A stretch of DNA of 64,000 nt from the NCBI RefSeq assembly GCF_009002475.1, contig NZ_AP019860.1, forward strand, positions 1,116,001 through 1,180,000, in the 5' to 3' direction. The notes below the pieces were generated by a model that saw only the letters and a list, made by a program, of their open reading frames with translations, had not been told where the DNA came from and searched no databases. Numbering within the stretch: the first letter of the stretch is position 1; every line of letters begins with the position of its first letter. Positions 15,955 to 24,080 of this stretch are shown one piece after another. The stretch comes from Candidatus Uabimicrobium amorphum (GTDB taxonomy: Bacteria; Planctomycetota; Uabimicrobiia; Uabimicrobiales; Uabimicrobiaceae). The translations under genes were made by a program, and so were the position numbers.

Positions 15955-17841
15955 TTATTTGTAAGACTCGAGATTAGGATTGTCGTAGGGAGGATTGCTT
16001 AAAACGTGAACGCGTCGAATGTGACGTGGGGAATGAGAAATGAATGCTTCTCTACCATGTAAAAGTGTAAAATTGTCGGCGATGACAATATCTCCTTCGC
16101 GCCACTGATGCGCATAAATATGACGTGGGTCGTAAATAGCCTCTTTTATACTACGGTGAAATATTTGCAATTCTTCATCACTGATTCCGGTGTATTGAAG
16201 GTCAGGTGGATTGATAAAATCTTCTCCCTCATGCGGTTCCATATAGCGAATTACCGAATAGTCTTTGAAAGGATGTTTGGTGATAATGGGGGAGACTACC
16301 TTGCTATGATAAAACTCCATTTTTCTTTGATAAACACCTGTCACTTTACTCCAAAGTCTTTTCAATTCCGGTGAGGTATGGTCTAATGCTAATATGGTGT
16401 TCGAGAAAATGGTTCTTCCGCCTTTCCCTGCTGGCGGAGCTGCGACACAGTGAAAAATCTGGTATTCTGGAACTTGCGAGCGATACATTCCATCCCAATG
16501 CATGGGCACATAACTACTGTCAAAAATATGATCTTGTGGATCGTGTTGTTGCTGCAATTCTAGTACTTTTCCAAAGGGCCAAACACTTACTTCTCCCCAC
16601 GAATCACAGTAGTTTGGAAAGTCTTCCGGGGCTTGAAAGGTTTCAAACCCTCTCAATAAAACGAGATGCTCTTCCCCGAATAATTTACGAGCACCTTCTA
16701 TGTCTAAATCGTTGATGCTGACATTTTCATCCCAAGGTTCTAAAAGTACCCCAAATGGCTTTAGGTGAGTGATTCTGTAATTCACCGTGTCTTCTTCCAT
16801 GCGATATACTCTTAGTCTTCGGGATCGTGTAATAGACATGGCTGTTTTTTTTAATGTATAGTGGCTGGGACGACCATTGGAATAGATAACTTTTCCCCCT
16901 AAATTTTCCGCTTCACTACGTTTGAGCAAAACGAAACCTTCATTGGTATCCACAGCAACTCCATGCCAGGGAGTCATCCAACTCTCATTACCTACGAGAC
17001 GAATGCCCAGTTTTTTGGAACCGCAGGTTTGAGGATGTATGGACAAACGAACCGCTTCAGGAAAGTATTCTGCGATCAGTTCCCCCCAGGCGTTACTTTT
17101 ACGGATCACTTCGCAAGCATTGGCGCGAGCTTCTTTTTGAAGAGATGCACGACTTCTCGTTTGTCCAGGTTTGAGAGAGTCTTCAAATAAAAAGCGTGTG
17201 ATACCGCAGTACATGCGCAATGCTTCTTGCTCTTCGGGGGTTGCGGATGTTTTTTTTCCACCGCGAATTTTCTCTTTCAGCGATTCGAGCGATCTTCCAT
17301 AGCGCGTCATTAGTTCTTTGCGCATTAGGTTAAAATCAAAATCGGTGTAATAATGGTCGAGGTTAAAAGTGGATATGTCTGTAAGGGACATTTCCTGGAT
17401 GAGTTTGTCCAATTCGGTTTGGTACTGTGTAACATCACTTTCTCTCATGCCAATGACATCACTAAATACTCTACCATCGGAACAAATAATTATTTTAATT
17501 CCCGGGGAATAATATTGTTTTATTTTTTGACAAAGGTTTCCCAAAAATTCAAGAGCAAGTCTCTCTGCATAATCAGGTAAAACACCCAATACTTTTTCAA
17601 GGTTGGGAGATTTTCCTGGGAAAGCAGGTAAAACAAAAGTAACTGGTTTTCTTTGTTCCACACATGAAAGAATTTTTGGTAGAAAAAGCGTCGTGCATTT
17701 TGGACATTGAGGGCCACCACATGGCTCGCTTGATCTTGGAATACGGCGAAATTCCATTACCTCTGCCAATATTTTTGTAGCGGTCTCTACAACAGAATCA
17801 GGTAATGTTTTGGAATGGGTTGCACTTGATTTGCTGTCCAT
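15955..17841 (-). CDS. Isocyanide synthase (PvcA/Dit1) fused to Fe(II)/2OG oxygenase (PvcB/TauD)
   Basis: This 628-residue protein joins two enzymes. Residues about 20-345 match the PvcA/Dit1 isonitrile synthase family, with the hallmark FVLPAFPGKSPN (69-80), ICSDGRVFSDVIG (119-131) and a Cys cluster C41-x4-C46-x2-C49. Residues about 355-615 are a TauD-type dioxygenase with the iron ligands H448 and D450 (MHWDGMY), distal H595 (LLHGREAF) and Arg609/610 for 2-oxoglutarate. PvcA turns the amino group of Tyr or Trp into an isonitrile with ribulose 5-phosphate; PvcB oxidatively decarboxylates the product. One chain could do both steps. AGGAG precedes ATG 17841. The gene is monocistronic and borders a repeat/IS cluster. 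Confidence 0.92.
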   Translation of the reverse strand: MDSKSSATHSKTLPDSVVETATKILAEVMEFRRIPRSSEPCGGPQCPKCTTLFLPKILSCVEQRKPVTFVLPAFPGKSPNLEKVLGVLPDYAERLALEFLGNLCQKIKQYYSPGIKIIICSDGRVFSDVIGMRESDVTQYQTELDKLIQEMSLTDISTFNLDHYYTDFDFNLMRKELMTRYGRSLESLKEKIRGGKKTSATPEEQEALRMYCGITRFLFEDSLKPGQTRSRASLQKEARANACEVIRKSNAWGELIAEYFPEAVRLSIHPQTCGSKKLGIRLVGNESWMTPWHGVAVDTNEGFVLLKRSEAENLGGKVIYSNGRPSHYTLKKTAMSITRSRRLRVYRMEEDTVNYRITHLKPFGVLLEPWDENVSINDLDIEGARKLFGEEHLVLLRGFETFQAPEDFPNYCDSWGEVSVWPFGKVLELQQQHDPQDHIFDSSYVPMHWDGMYRSQVPEYQIFHCVAAPPAGKGGRTIFSNTILALDHTSPELKRLWSKVTGVYQRKMEFYHSKVVSPIITKHPFKDYSVIRYMEPHEGEDFINPPDLQYTGISDEELQIFHRSIKEAIYDPRHIYAHQWREGDIVIADNFTLLHGREAFISHSPRHIRRVHVLSNPPYDNPNLESYK

Positions 17842-17990
17842 CGTGTTCTCCTGTGTCTAACGCATCAAATTATTTATAAAGATTGTAGAGTTAATTGCAT
17901 GATATTTATTCATTATAACGAAAACTTAGTATAAGAAAATTCAATTACAACTATTATTATCATAAGTGAAATTTATTATTAGATTCAACT

Positions 17991-18024
17991 AAAAAAGGGA
18001 GGACGTTATCGTCCTCCCTTTTTT
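17991..18024. terminator. Bidirectional intrinsic terminator after the coiled-coil gene
   Basis: Arms GGGAGGACG / CGTCCTCCC, tetraloop TTAT, flanked by six A on one side and seven T on the other, so it works on both strands. It lies 27 bases downstream of the stop of the minus-strand coiled-coil gene at 18051. Confidence 0.88.
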
Positions 18025-18050
18025 GTTCGCGATGCGTTATTTTGTAAATA

Positions 18051-19007
18051 TTAGCTGGGGATGATGCTGATGGTATTGGTAGATATCGAGTGCAGTTTGA
18101 CGTTAACTCCACTTGAGCGTAGAGTCTTTTTCACTTGGCGAAAAATTTTCTTCAGTGAATTTGGTTTCTGTATCGCGACATTTACCACCATATTTCCGAA
18201 ATAATCGCTGTTGTGGTTCGCTACTTTCCATCCCGCGTTTTGCAATGTTTTCACAATTTTCTTACCTTTGTAATGCGGAAAGATTTGATGAAATTGCAAT
18301 TTGACAACTTGACCGACATTCGCATTGCAAGCGGGCTTTTGCCCTAAATTTATAGGTGTCTGGGGTACGCATGTATTTTTGGATTTTAAGGTAGCATTTT
18401 CTTTTTGTAGACAAACTACCTGTTCTTCGAGAACCTGTACTTTTGCGAGGGCACTCTTACATTGTTTCTTGAAACCATTTCGTTCTTCGCAGACACTTGT
18501 ATACTGTGAGCGAAGATCTGCTAGTTTTTTGTGGGTATTTTTGTACTTTGTTTTGAACACATTGTTATTCTGAAGCTGATGACATTTACTCTTCCATTCG
18601 TCTCGTTCGCTACATACGACACTATACGCATTCTTTACCTGAGCAATTTCTTTACAAGCGTTGTTGTACTTATCTTCGTAGCTTGTCGCATGCGTTTGCA
18701 GTTCATGAATGGTTTGTGCCAGTTGCTGCTCTTGTATTTGAAGTTGATGAACGGTTTTTGCCAGTTCTTGTTTTTCACATAAAACGGCATCGTATTGTTT
18801 TTGCAACTTTGCATTTTTCTTTTCTAAAAGCGTAATTTGACATTGTGCCGCGTTGTTGGTCGCCTTTGCTTGCTTCAGGGCATGTGTTAATTGCCAAATT
18901 TGCTTTTTGAGTACTTTGTTTTCAATGGCGAGTTTGTAATTGATTCCACCAGCGAACAAATGACCACAGCTCACAATAACTAAAATAATAAATATAGACT
19001 TTTTCAT
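18051..19007 (-). CDS. Exported coiled-coil protein of unknown function
   Basis: This 318-residue protein starts with MKKSIFIILVIVSCGHLFAGG, a signal peptide. Residues about 28-215 are a long coiled coil rich in Lys, Gln and Glu, with an approximate internal repeat built on VCSERDEWKSKCHQLQNN and VCEERNGFKKQCKSA. A roughly 85-residue globular C-terminal domain (GWKVANHNSDYFGNMVVNVA...) follows. The several regularly placed Cys residues in the coil could form disulfides in the periplasm. AGGAG precedes the ATG by six bases. A strong terminator follows, so it is monocistronic. I do not recognise a family; a structural envelope role is a guess from the architecture. Confidence 0.75.
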   Translation of the reverse strand: MKKSIFIILVIVSCGHLFAGGINYKLAIENKVLKKQIWQLTHALKQAKATNNAAQCQITLLEKKNAKLQKQYDAVLCEKQELAKTVHQLQIQEQQLAQTIHELQTHATSYEDKYNNACKEIAQVKNAYSVVCSERDEWKSKCHQLQNNNVFKTKYKNTHKKLADLRSQYTSVCEERNGFKKQCKSALAKVQVLEEQVVCLQKENATLKSKNTCVPQTPINLGQKPACNANVGQVVKLQFHQIFPHYKGKKIVKTLQNAGWKVANHNSDYFGNMVVNVAIQKPNSLKKIFRQVKKTLRSSGVNVKLHSISTNTISIIPS

Positions 19008-19302
19008 AGTGTTCTCCTTTGATCCGATGAGTATGGTGCCGATCTATACCAAAGGGGCTAAAAATTTTAGGTAAGGATGGCAAGATCGCTCGTATAACTC
19101 ATCTAGAAATGATTTCAAAAAACATTCATGATTATGCCAGGGGTTTAATACAACTTGTGTGCCAAACGAAATTTTTTCTGCAAGAATTGCGTTGTATGCC
19201 CTGTATATCAAAGAGAGAAAAAATTTTACTCTTGCGACATAAGCAAAAAATATATGAAAGTCTGTCTCGAAAAAGAGACACAAGTGAAAATTTGTGGGTA
19301 CA

Positions 19303-19466
19303 CTAGGGCGTGTCATCAATTAACCTTTACTTACTATTTAGCCCTTATAAATACTAGCGTCGTTGCTCCGTATTTAAATAACCTAGCTATGATGCATTCG
19401 GAGCGCCTAGCTAGAATTTACAATGACTTTAATATTAAACAAACTTTAATTGATGACACGCCCTAG
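19303..19466. mobile_element. MITE-like element with perfect 21-bp inverted ends
   Basis: Arms at 19303-19323 and 19446-19466 are perfect inverted copies, reading CTAGGGCGTGTCATCAATTA inward from each end plus one further A. The CTAG at each end could be a duplicated YTAR-type target as used by IS5-family transposases; a TA duplication is the alternative. The interior of about 120 bp has no transposase or convincing gene. A shorter relative with the same ends lies at 38529-38575. The sequence from 19008 to 19302 shows no supported gene. Confidence 0.78.
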
Positions 19467-19483
19467 TACAAAATATTCATGGA

Positions 19484-19966
19484 CTACTCAATGTTAAGAT
19501 GACTAGCTTGCGTTTTAACATATTCAAAAATTTGCTGTGCATTGGCTAGCGATATACTAATTTGGTACTGATTACTTTCATGGTAAAGAATAATCATATA
19601 CAGGGTTCCCTCGGCAGGTATGCCATCAGAAAGACGAATTCTTTTTGGTTTTTCCTGACCCTGCATTATTTGGAAATATATTTCCTTTATTTTTTTAGGA
19701 TCATTGTTTAGACAATGAATAAATTCTTTACCGCGGCGATCATTTACGTACAGACCAACATAAATCAAAAAAAGCCCCAAGATAACAAAGAGAGGTGTGA
19801 TGGTGTAAAAGGCTATCGTAGCTCCCCAGGAAAGATTTTGCAGAAAAGATGCCGAACTCAAAGAACGTAAAAAAAGGGCAGAAATAGATAAACAAAAGAA
19901 AAATATCCCCATATACCCGAGGTTTTTTGTCGTTTTACGGATATCATTCATCAATGCTTCTTGCAT
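19484..19966 (-). CDS. Small membrane protein of unknown function
   Basis: This 160-residue protein has two hydrophobic helices (about 18-33 and 47-72) and a C-terminal cytoplasmic domain of about 85 residues (GKEFIHCLNNDPKKIKEIYF... ISLANAQQIFEYVKTQ). The domain shows a mixed alpha/beta pattern and resembles small membrane-anchored domains of uncharacterised proteins. GGAG stands seven bases before ATG 19966. The gene ends 18 bases from the MITE-like element, so its downstream region may have been altered by that insertion. No family assigned. Confidence 0.7.
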   Translation of the reverse strand: MQEALMNDIRKTTKNLGYMGIFFFCLSISALFLRSLSSASFLQNLSWGATIAFYTITPLFVILGLFLIYVGLYVNDRRGKEFIHCLNNDPKKIKEIYFQIMQGQEKPKRIRLSDGIPAEGTLYMIILYHESNQYQISISLANAQQIFEYVKTQASHLNIE

Positions 19967-20081
19967 ATGTTTTCTCCAAATAGTACTTTATTATTGTTTT
20001 TATTATTAAAACAAAATGAAAATATAATGAAAAGTGCAAAATGACATTTGGCGAAAAAATATAAGATTTTAGTTAAATCTA

Positions 20082-21587
20082 TCACTTTTTTGAGTGCGAT
20101 TTTAACAACGACACTACTTCTTGATCATGAGCAATTTCCTGTGGTGTGTCGCCGTTATCATCTATAGGACTAGGGTCTGCTCCGGCATCTAGTATAATTT
20201 TAATCGTTTCTATACTACCAAAGCGCACTGCTTTATGAAGAGGTGCATCTCCTTCACTATTTTGTATGTTCACATTGACTCCTGCACGAACGAAGAAATC
20301 AATCAACTCTGTTTCATCGTCATAAAATAGGTGGTATAAGACATTTTCGTTTTCGTTATTTAGGGCATTTATCTCCGCACCTGCGTCAATGAGTACTTGA
20401 GCGATTTCTATATGAGAGGTGTAAAATAAAGGTGTTTGTCCATGTTGATTGCGTTGGTGAACAGAAGCACCATTTTCAATGAGTAATCGCGCTATTTCGG
20501 GACTTGCGGCATAAAATAGTGGTGTATCCCCATCGTTACTAATGTTGACATCTGCGCCATTATGCAATAAATATTGCACCACTTCGAGATTACCTTGTCT
20601 AAGTCGTTGGCAATTTCCCCAAGCAACAGCATATCTCAAAGGACTCCAACCAAAACGATTGAGGGAATTCACATCAACACCTTGTTCAATAAATGATTGC
20701 AATGCTGATAAATTTCCTATTTCGGCAGCTTCGTGAATGTTCTGGGCAATTCCACGGCTTTTTTGACTGAGTTGGATGGTGTGATCTGACATAGTTTCTA
20801 GATACTCACACCACGACTCGTCACCATTCCATTTATCCACATAAGAGTATTTTTGCTCGTCGCTAAGATGATTCCAAAAAGGCCGAAAAATACCATGCCA
20901 CCAATCTTCGCCACTGCCCATTCTCCAGTTGATACTACCAGCTTTGTAGCCCATAAAGGTAATCCATGGTGGATAAACTTCTTCAAAACGATTGGGATAA
21001 AGGTAAAGTTTTTCTAAATTAGGGAGTTTTAATATCGCCTCAGGTAATTCTGTCAGCTGATTGTGCTGTAGATTCAAATAGCTTAATTTGATCCATTTTT
21101 GTAGAGAATTTGGTAGATTTTGAAGTCGGTTGGAATGCAAATCTAACTCTTGTAAATGGTTTAGATTCCCCAATTCCAATGGAAGATTTTGCAGAAGGTT
21201 TCTATCTAAATAGAGGTATCGCAAGTAAGAAAGTTTGCCAATTGTTACAGGAATTTCGCGAAGTTGATTATTCGACAAACGCAACTCTTCGAGGTAAAGA
21301 AGATGACCGATTTCTTGCGGGAGAATTTCTATGTTGTTGTGTTGTAATTCCAGAAATGTGAGAGAAGACAGTGAAAAAATCCACGGCGGTATGCTTGTTA
21401 AATTCGCATTGGAGAGGTCAACAGATACTTCACCGCGAAACGAACAATTGTCAAATGTAACATCCGTAAAATTTTGTGCTTGCTCTTTGTCTATTTCTGA
21501 CGTTTCTAAATAAAAAGTACAACCCATGTATTTGGTATTTGGACGTACATATCTAAGAGATTTACCTTTGACTATTTTTTCTGTCAT
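20082..21587 (-). CDS. Leucine-rich repeat and ankyrin repeat fusion protein
   Basis: This 501-residue soluble protein has about seven leucine-rich repeats (roughly 55-210) of the 23-residue bacterial type, for example LEELRLSNNQLREIPVTIGK and LQELDLHSNRLQNLPNSL. A Trp-rich linker of about 60 residues (WWHGIFRPFWNHLSDEQ) follows. The C-terminal half (about 280-495) contains ankyrin repeats such as GQTPLFYTSHIEIAQVLIDAGAEINA. Both repeat types serve as protein-binding scaffolds. No signal peptide is visible. GGAG precedes the ATG. It is divergent from the redoxin/PHM gene. LRR-ankyrin fusions are more familiar from eukaryotes and host-associated bacteria, so a role in interaction is possible but unproven. 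Confidence 0.87.
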   Translation of the reverse strand: MTEKIVKGKSLRYVRPNTKYMGCTFYLETSEIDKEQAQNFTDVTFDNCSFRGEVSVDLSNANLTSIPPWIFSLSSLTFLELQHNNIEILPQEIGHLLYLEELRLSNNQLREIPVTIGKLSYLRYLYLDRNLLQNLPLELGNLNHLQELDLHSNRLQNLPNSLQKWIKLSYLNLQHNQLTELPEAILKLPNLEKLYLYPNRFEEVYPPWITFMGYKAGSINWRMGSGEDWWHGIFRPFWNHLSDEQKYSYVDKWNGDESWCEYLETMSDHTIQLSQKSRGIAQNIHEAAEIGNLSALQSFIEQGVDVNSLNRFGWSPLRYAVAWGNCQRLRQGNLEVVQYLLHNGADVNISNDGDTPLFYAASPEIARLLIENGASVHQRNQHGQTPLFYTSHIEIAQVLIDAGAEINALNNENENVLYHLFYDDETELIDFFVRAGVNVNIQNSEGDAPLHKAVRFGSIETIKIILDAGADPSPIDDNGDTPQEIAHDQEVVSLLKSHSKK

Positions 21588-21641
21588 GTTTTCTCCATGG
21601 TTTTGCGATGGAAATTAAAGTCATTTTTTTACGGGATGTGC

Positions 21642-21647
21642 TATAAT
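21642..21647 (+). promoter_or_regulatory. Candidate -10 box for the redoxin/PHM gene
   Basis: TATAAT lies 52 bases upstream of ATG 21699 in the short divergent region. No convincing -35 box is seen at 17 bases (AGTCAT), so this is a partial promoter call. Confidence 0.4.
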
Positions 21648-21698
21648 AAATGTAACTCTATGTCTGCAATAATATAGTAAGTTTTGGAGAGGACCAAA

Positions 21699-23423
21699 AT
21701 GAACAAGACTATTATACCGCTCGCTGTATGTATTATTATAGTGTATTCCACATTCTATGTAAAAAATACTCCGCAACCAACAATAAAACAACTCGCCACA
21801 GTGGAAAATTTTGCTCTTCTTGATCACAATGGTGAATATCACGAACTCTTTGAATATAAAGACAAAAAAGCGCTCGTTTTATACATCCATGGTGTGGGTT
21901 GTCCCATTGTGCGTCACAACCTCCAAGACCTACACAAGTTACAAAAACGTTATCGAGATGACGTTGCGTTTTTAATGATCAATGGCAACATCCAAGATGA
22001 AATAGTGGATATTCGCGAAGAGGCCACATCCTTTGCCATTTCACTTCCCATCTTAAAAGATTACAGTCAGAATGTGATTGAGTTATTGCAGGTAAAACGC
22101 ACCGCGGAGGCCATTGTTATTAATCCTCAGAGCTGGGGAATTATTTATCGTGGTCCGGTAGACAATCGTGTGGATTATGAAAAACAGAAATCATTGGCAA
22201 CAAGGCAATTTTTGCATGATGCAATATTAGCAACTCTGGTAAAGCGACAACCAAGAGTATCAAAACTAGATGTAAAAGGTTGTGCGATTACCTACTACAA
22301 AGAAAAGCAGGTTTCTTTTAACAAAGAAGTGGTTCCCATTTTAAAAAAGCGTTGTGTGATATGTCACCGCAAAGGTGGGGCAGCACCATGGTCGATGAAT
22401 AGTCACAAGAAAGTTCATGGTTGGTCGGAAATGATCCGCGAAGCAGTTCTAACAAGACGCATGCCACCATGGCCCGCTGATCCGGAAGTGGGAAGCTTCA
22501 AATCCAGCCATCAAATCTTTCCCGAAGAAAAGCGCAAGTTGCTGACATGGATAAAGCAAGGATGTGCTTTAGATGGTGAAGACACACTGAAAAGTATGAC
22601 CTCTGTTCGCGAAGAAGAAGAAAAGCCCGATTTGATCGTGACCATCCCTACGCAAAAAATTCCGGCAACAGGAGTGGTGGACTATAAGTATATAAATGTG
22701 CCCACGAATTTAAAAAAGGACATGTGGGTCAAAAAAGTGAAAGTCATACCAGGTAGTAAGAAAGCAGTGCATCATGCCCTGGTGATGACTATTTTTCCAA
22801 GACGCTTGAGACATTTACAACCACAATGGAGAAATGGAAGTCGTGGTTTTTTCGCCATTTACGTTCCTGGGTACAATCCACAAAATTTTCCCGAAAATTC
22901 CGGGCAATTTCTCCCGAAAGGCACCACATTCCAATTCCAAATGCACTACACTCCCTATGGAAGAAGAACTACAGATGCCACACAAATGCACATATACTTT
23001 CACGACAAAAAACCACAAAAAGTATTGAAAATGAGCAGTGTGATCAACGCGAGGTTTCGCATACCACCCTTTGCGCAAAACCACCGCGTGCAAGGACGTT
23101 ACACTTTTCGCGACAACGTAACACTATACGGTTTGTACCCACACATGCATTACCGCGGACGCCAAGTAAAGATGGAAGCGATTTTTCCCAACGGTAAAAG
23201 ACAAACACTGTTGTCAGTTCCCAAATACGAATTCAATTGGCAATACTCGTACTATCTACAAAAGCCATTAAACCTACCCAAGGGTACCACAATCCGCATG
23301 TACGGAGTTTTTGATAACTCTTCGCGCAATAAATACGACATAGATCCCTCACAGACCGTAGGTTGGGGAGAGCAAAGCTGGGATGAAATGTTCATTGGTT
23401 ACTTGCAATATAGCAAGTTGTAG
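21699..23423 (+). CDS. Redoxin, c-type haem and PHM-like copper oxygenase fusion
   Basis: This 574-residue exported or membrane-anchored protein has an N-terminal hydrophobic segment (3-20). A thioredoxin-fold redoxin-like domain (about 33-170) has only one active-site Cys, C68 in GVGCPIVRHN. A cytochrome c-like segment has the haem motif CVICH (219-223) and a distal Met in RRMPPWP (M255). The C-terminal half resembles copper type II ascorbate-dependent monooxygenases, with candidate ligands His358/His359 (VHHALVM), Met415-His416 (QMHYTPYG) and His482/His484 (PHMHYRG). Such fusions occur in planctomycetes and relatives. ATG 21699 is chosen because GGAGAGG precedes it. The electron path redoxin-haem-copper is an inference. 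Confidence 0.82.
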   Translation: MNKTIIPLAVCIIIVYSTFYVKNTPQPTIKQLATVENFALLDHNGEYHELFEYKDKKALVLYIHGVGCPIVRHNLQDLHKLQKRYRDDVAFLMINGNIQDEIVDIREEATSFAISLPILKDYSQNVIELLQVKRTAEAIVINPQSWGIIYRGPVDNRVDYEKQKSLATRQFLHDAILATLVKRQPRVSKLDVKGCAITYYKEKQVSFNKEVVPILKKRCVICHRKGGAAPWSMNSHKKVHGWSEMIREAVLTRRMPPWPADPEVGSFKSSHQIFPEEKRKLLTWIKQGCALDGEDTLKSMTSVREEEEKPDLIVTIPTQKIPATGVVDYKYINVPTNLKKDMWVKKVKVIPGSKKAVHHALVMTIFPRRLRHLQPQWRNGSRGFFAIYVPGYNPQNFPENSGQFLPKGTTFQFQMHYTPYGRRTTDATQMHIYFHDKKPQKVLKMSSVINARFRIPPFAQNHRVQGRYTFRDNVTLYGLYPHMHYRGRQVKMEAIFPNGKRQTLLSVPKYEFNWQYSYYLQKPLNLPKGTTIRMYGVFDNSSRNKYDIDPSQTVGWGEQSWDEMFIGYLQYSKL

Positions 23424-23431
23424 TGTATTTG

Positions 23432-24001
23432 TTTTGTGTATAGGTGCCCTCACCATCGCCTTGTAAGAAACGGAAGATGAGAGATTCGTTTTCCGTATTG
23501 ATGCCCTCACCATCGTCTTGTAGATTTCAGCTACGCTGAAAGCAACAAGCCTCATGCCTCTCCCACGGGGAGAGGCATAACACGTCTTAATGTGCTTCCA
23601 ATCGTTTTACTCTGAGCCGCTTTACATACAGCCGTAATCGATCAATGTAACAACGCTATACTAGCGTTTTGCAAATCAAGTGAATTTAGTTTTTTACAAA
23701 AGAGAAGCATTACGCCTCTCCCTGTGGGAGAGGCATGAGAATTAAGGCTTTTAGCGAAGCTAAAACCTTAAATTCGATGGTGAGGGCACCAATACGGAAG
23801 AAGAATCTCTCATCTTCAGTTTCTCACAAGGTGATGGTGGGCACCAATACGGAAGACGAATCTCTCATCTTCAGTTTCTCACAATTCGATGGTGAGGGCA
23901 CCAATACGGAAGAAGAATCTCTCATCTTCAGTTTCTCACAAGGTGATGGTGAGGGCACCAATACGGAAGAAGAATCTCTCATTTTTCGTTTCCCATAAGA
24001 C
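23432..24001. repeat. 57-bp tandem repeats with inverted outer arms, intergenic
   Basis: Four head-to-tail units begin at 23776, 23833, 23888 and 23945. Each has the core GATGGTGAGGGCACCAATAC and then GGAAGAAGAATCTCTCATCT; unit two is shorter by two bases. Two related units lie in the opposite orientation at about 23440-23530. Between them are two hairpins, CCTCTCCC-acgg-GGAGAGG near 23556 and CTCTCCC-tgt-GGGAGAG near 23717. The whole 570-base region is thus a large imperfect inverted repeat without a supported gene. Confidence 0.8.
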
Positions 24002-24032
24002 GATGTATTTGGAGTGGTAAAAGGAGAACAGC

Positions 24033-24059
24033 GATCCCTGTCGTACTACAACAGGGATC
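24033..24059 (-). terminator. Hairpin after the phosphodiesterase-hydrolase gene
   Basis: Arms GATCCCTGT / ACAGGGATC with a nine-base loop stand 21 bases downstream of the minus-strand stop at 24081. A T-rich tract follows only after several bases, so terminator strength is doubtful. Confidence 0.45.
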
Positions 24060-24080
24060 ACTGAAGCAATAGACGATTGT

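Noticed and set aside
19044-19319. Short frames on both strands next to the MITE-like element
   Set aside because: They run into the inverted repeat and show no recognisable domain or start signal.
23735-23998. Plus-strand frame of 87 codons with repeated GEGTNTEEESLIF
   Set aside because: It simply follows the 57-bp DNA repeat, has no ribosome site, and the mirrored copies lie on the other strand.
23776-24001. Possible CRISPR array
   Set aside because: The units are directly joined with no unique spacers, and no cas genes are present.
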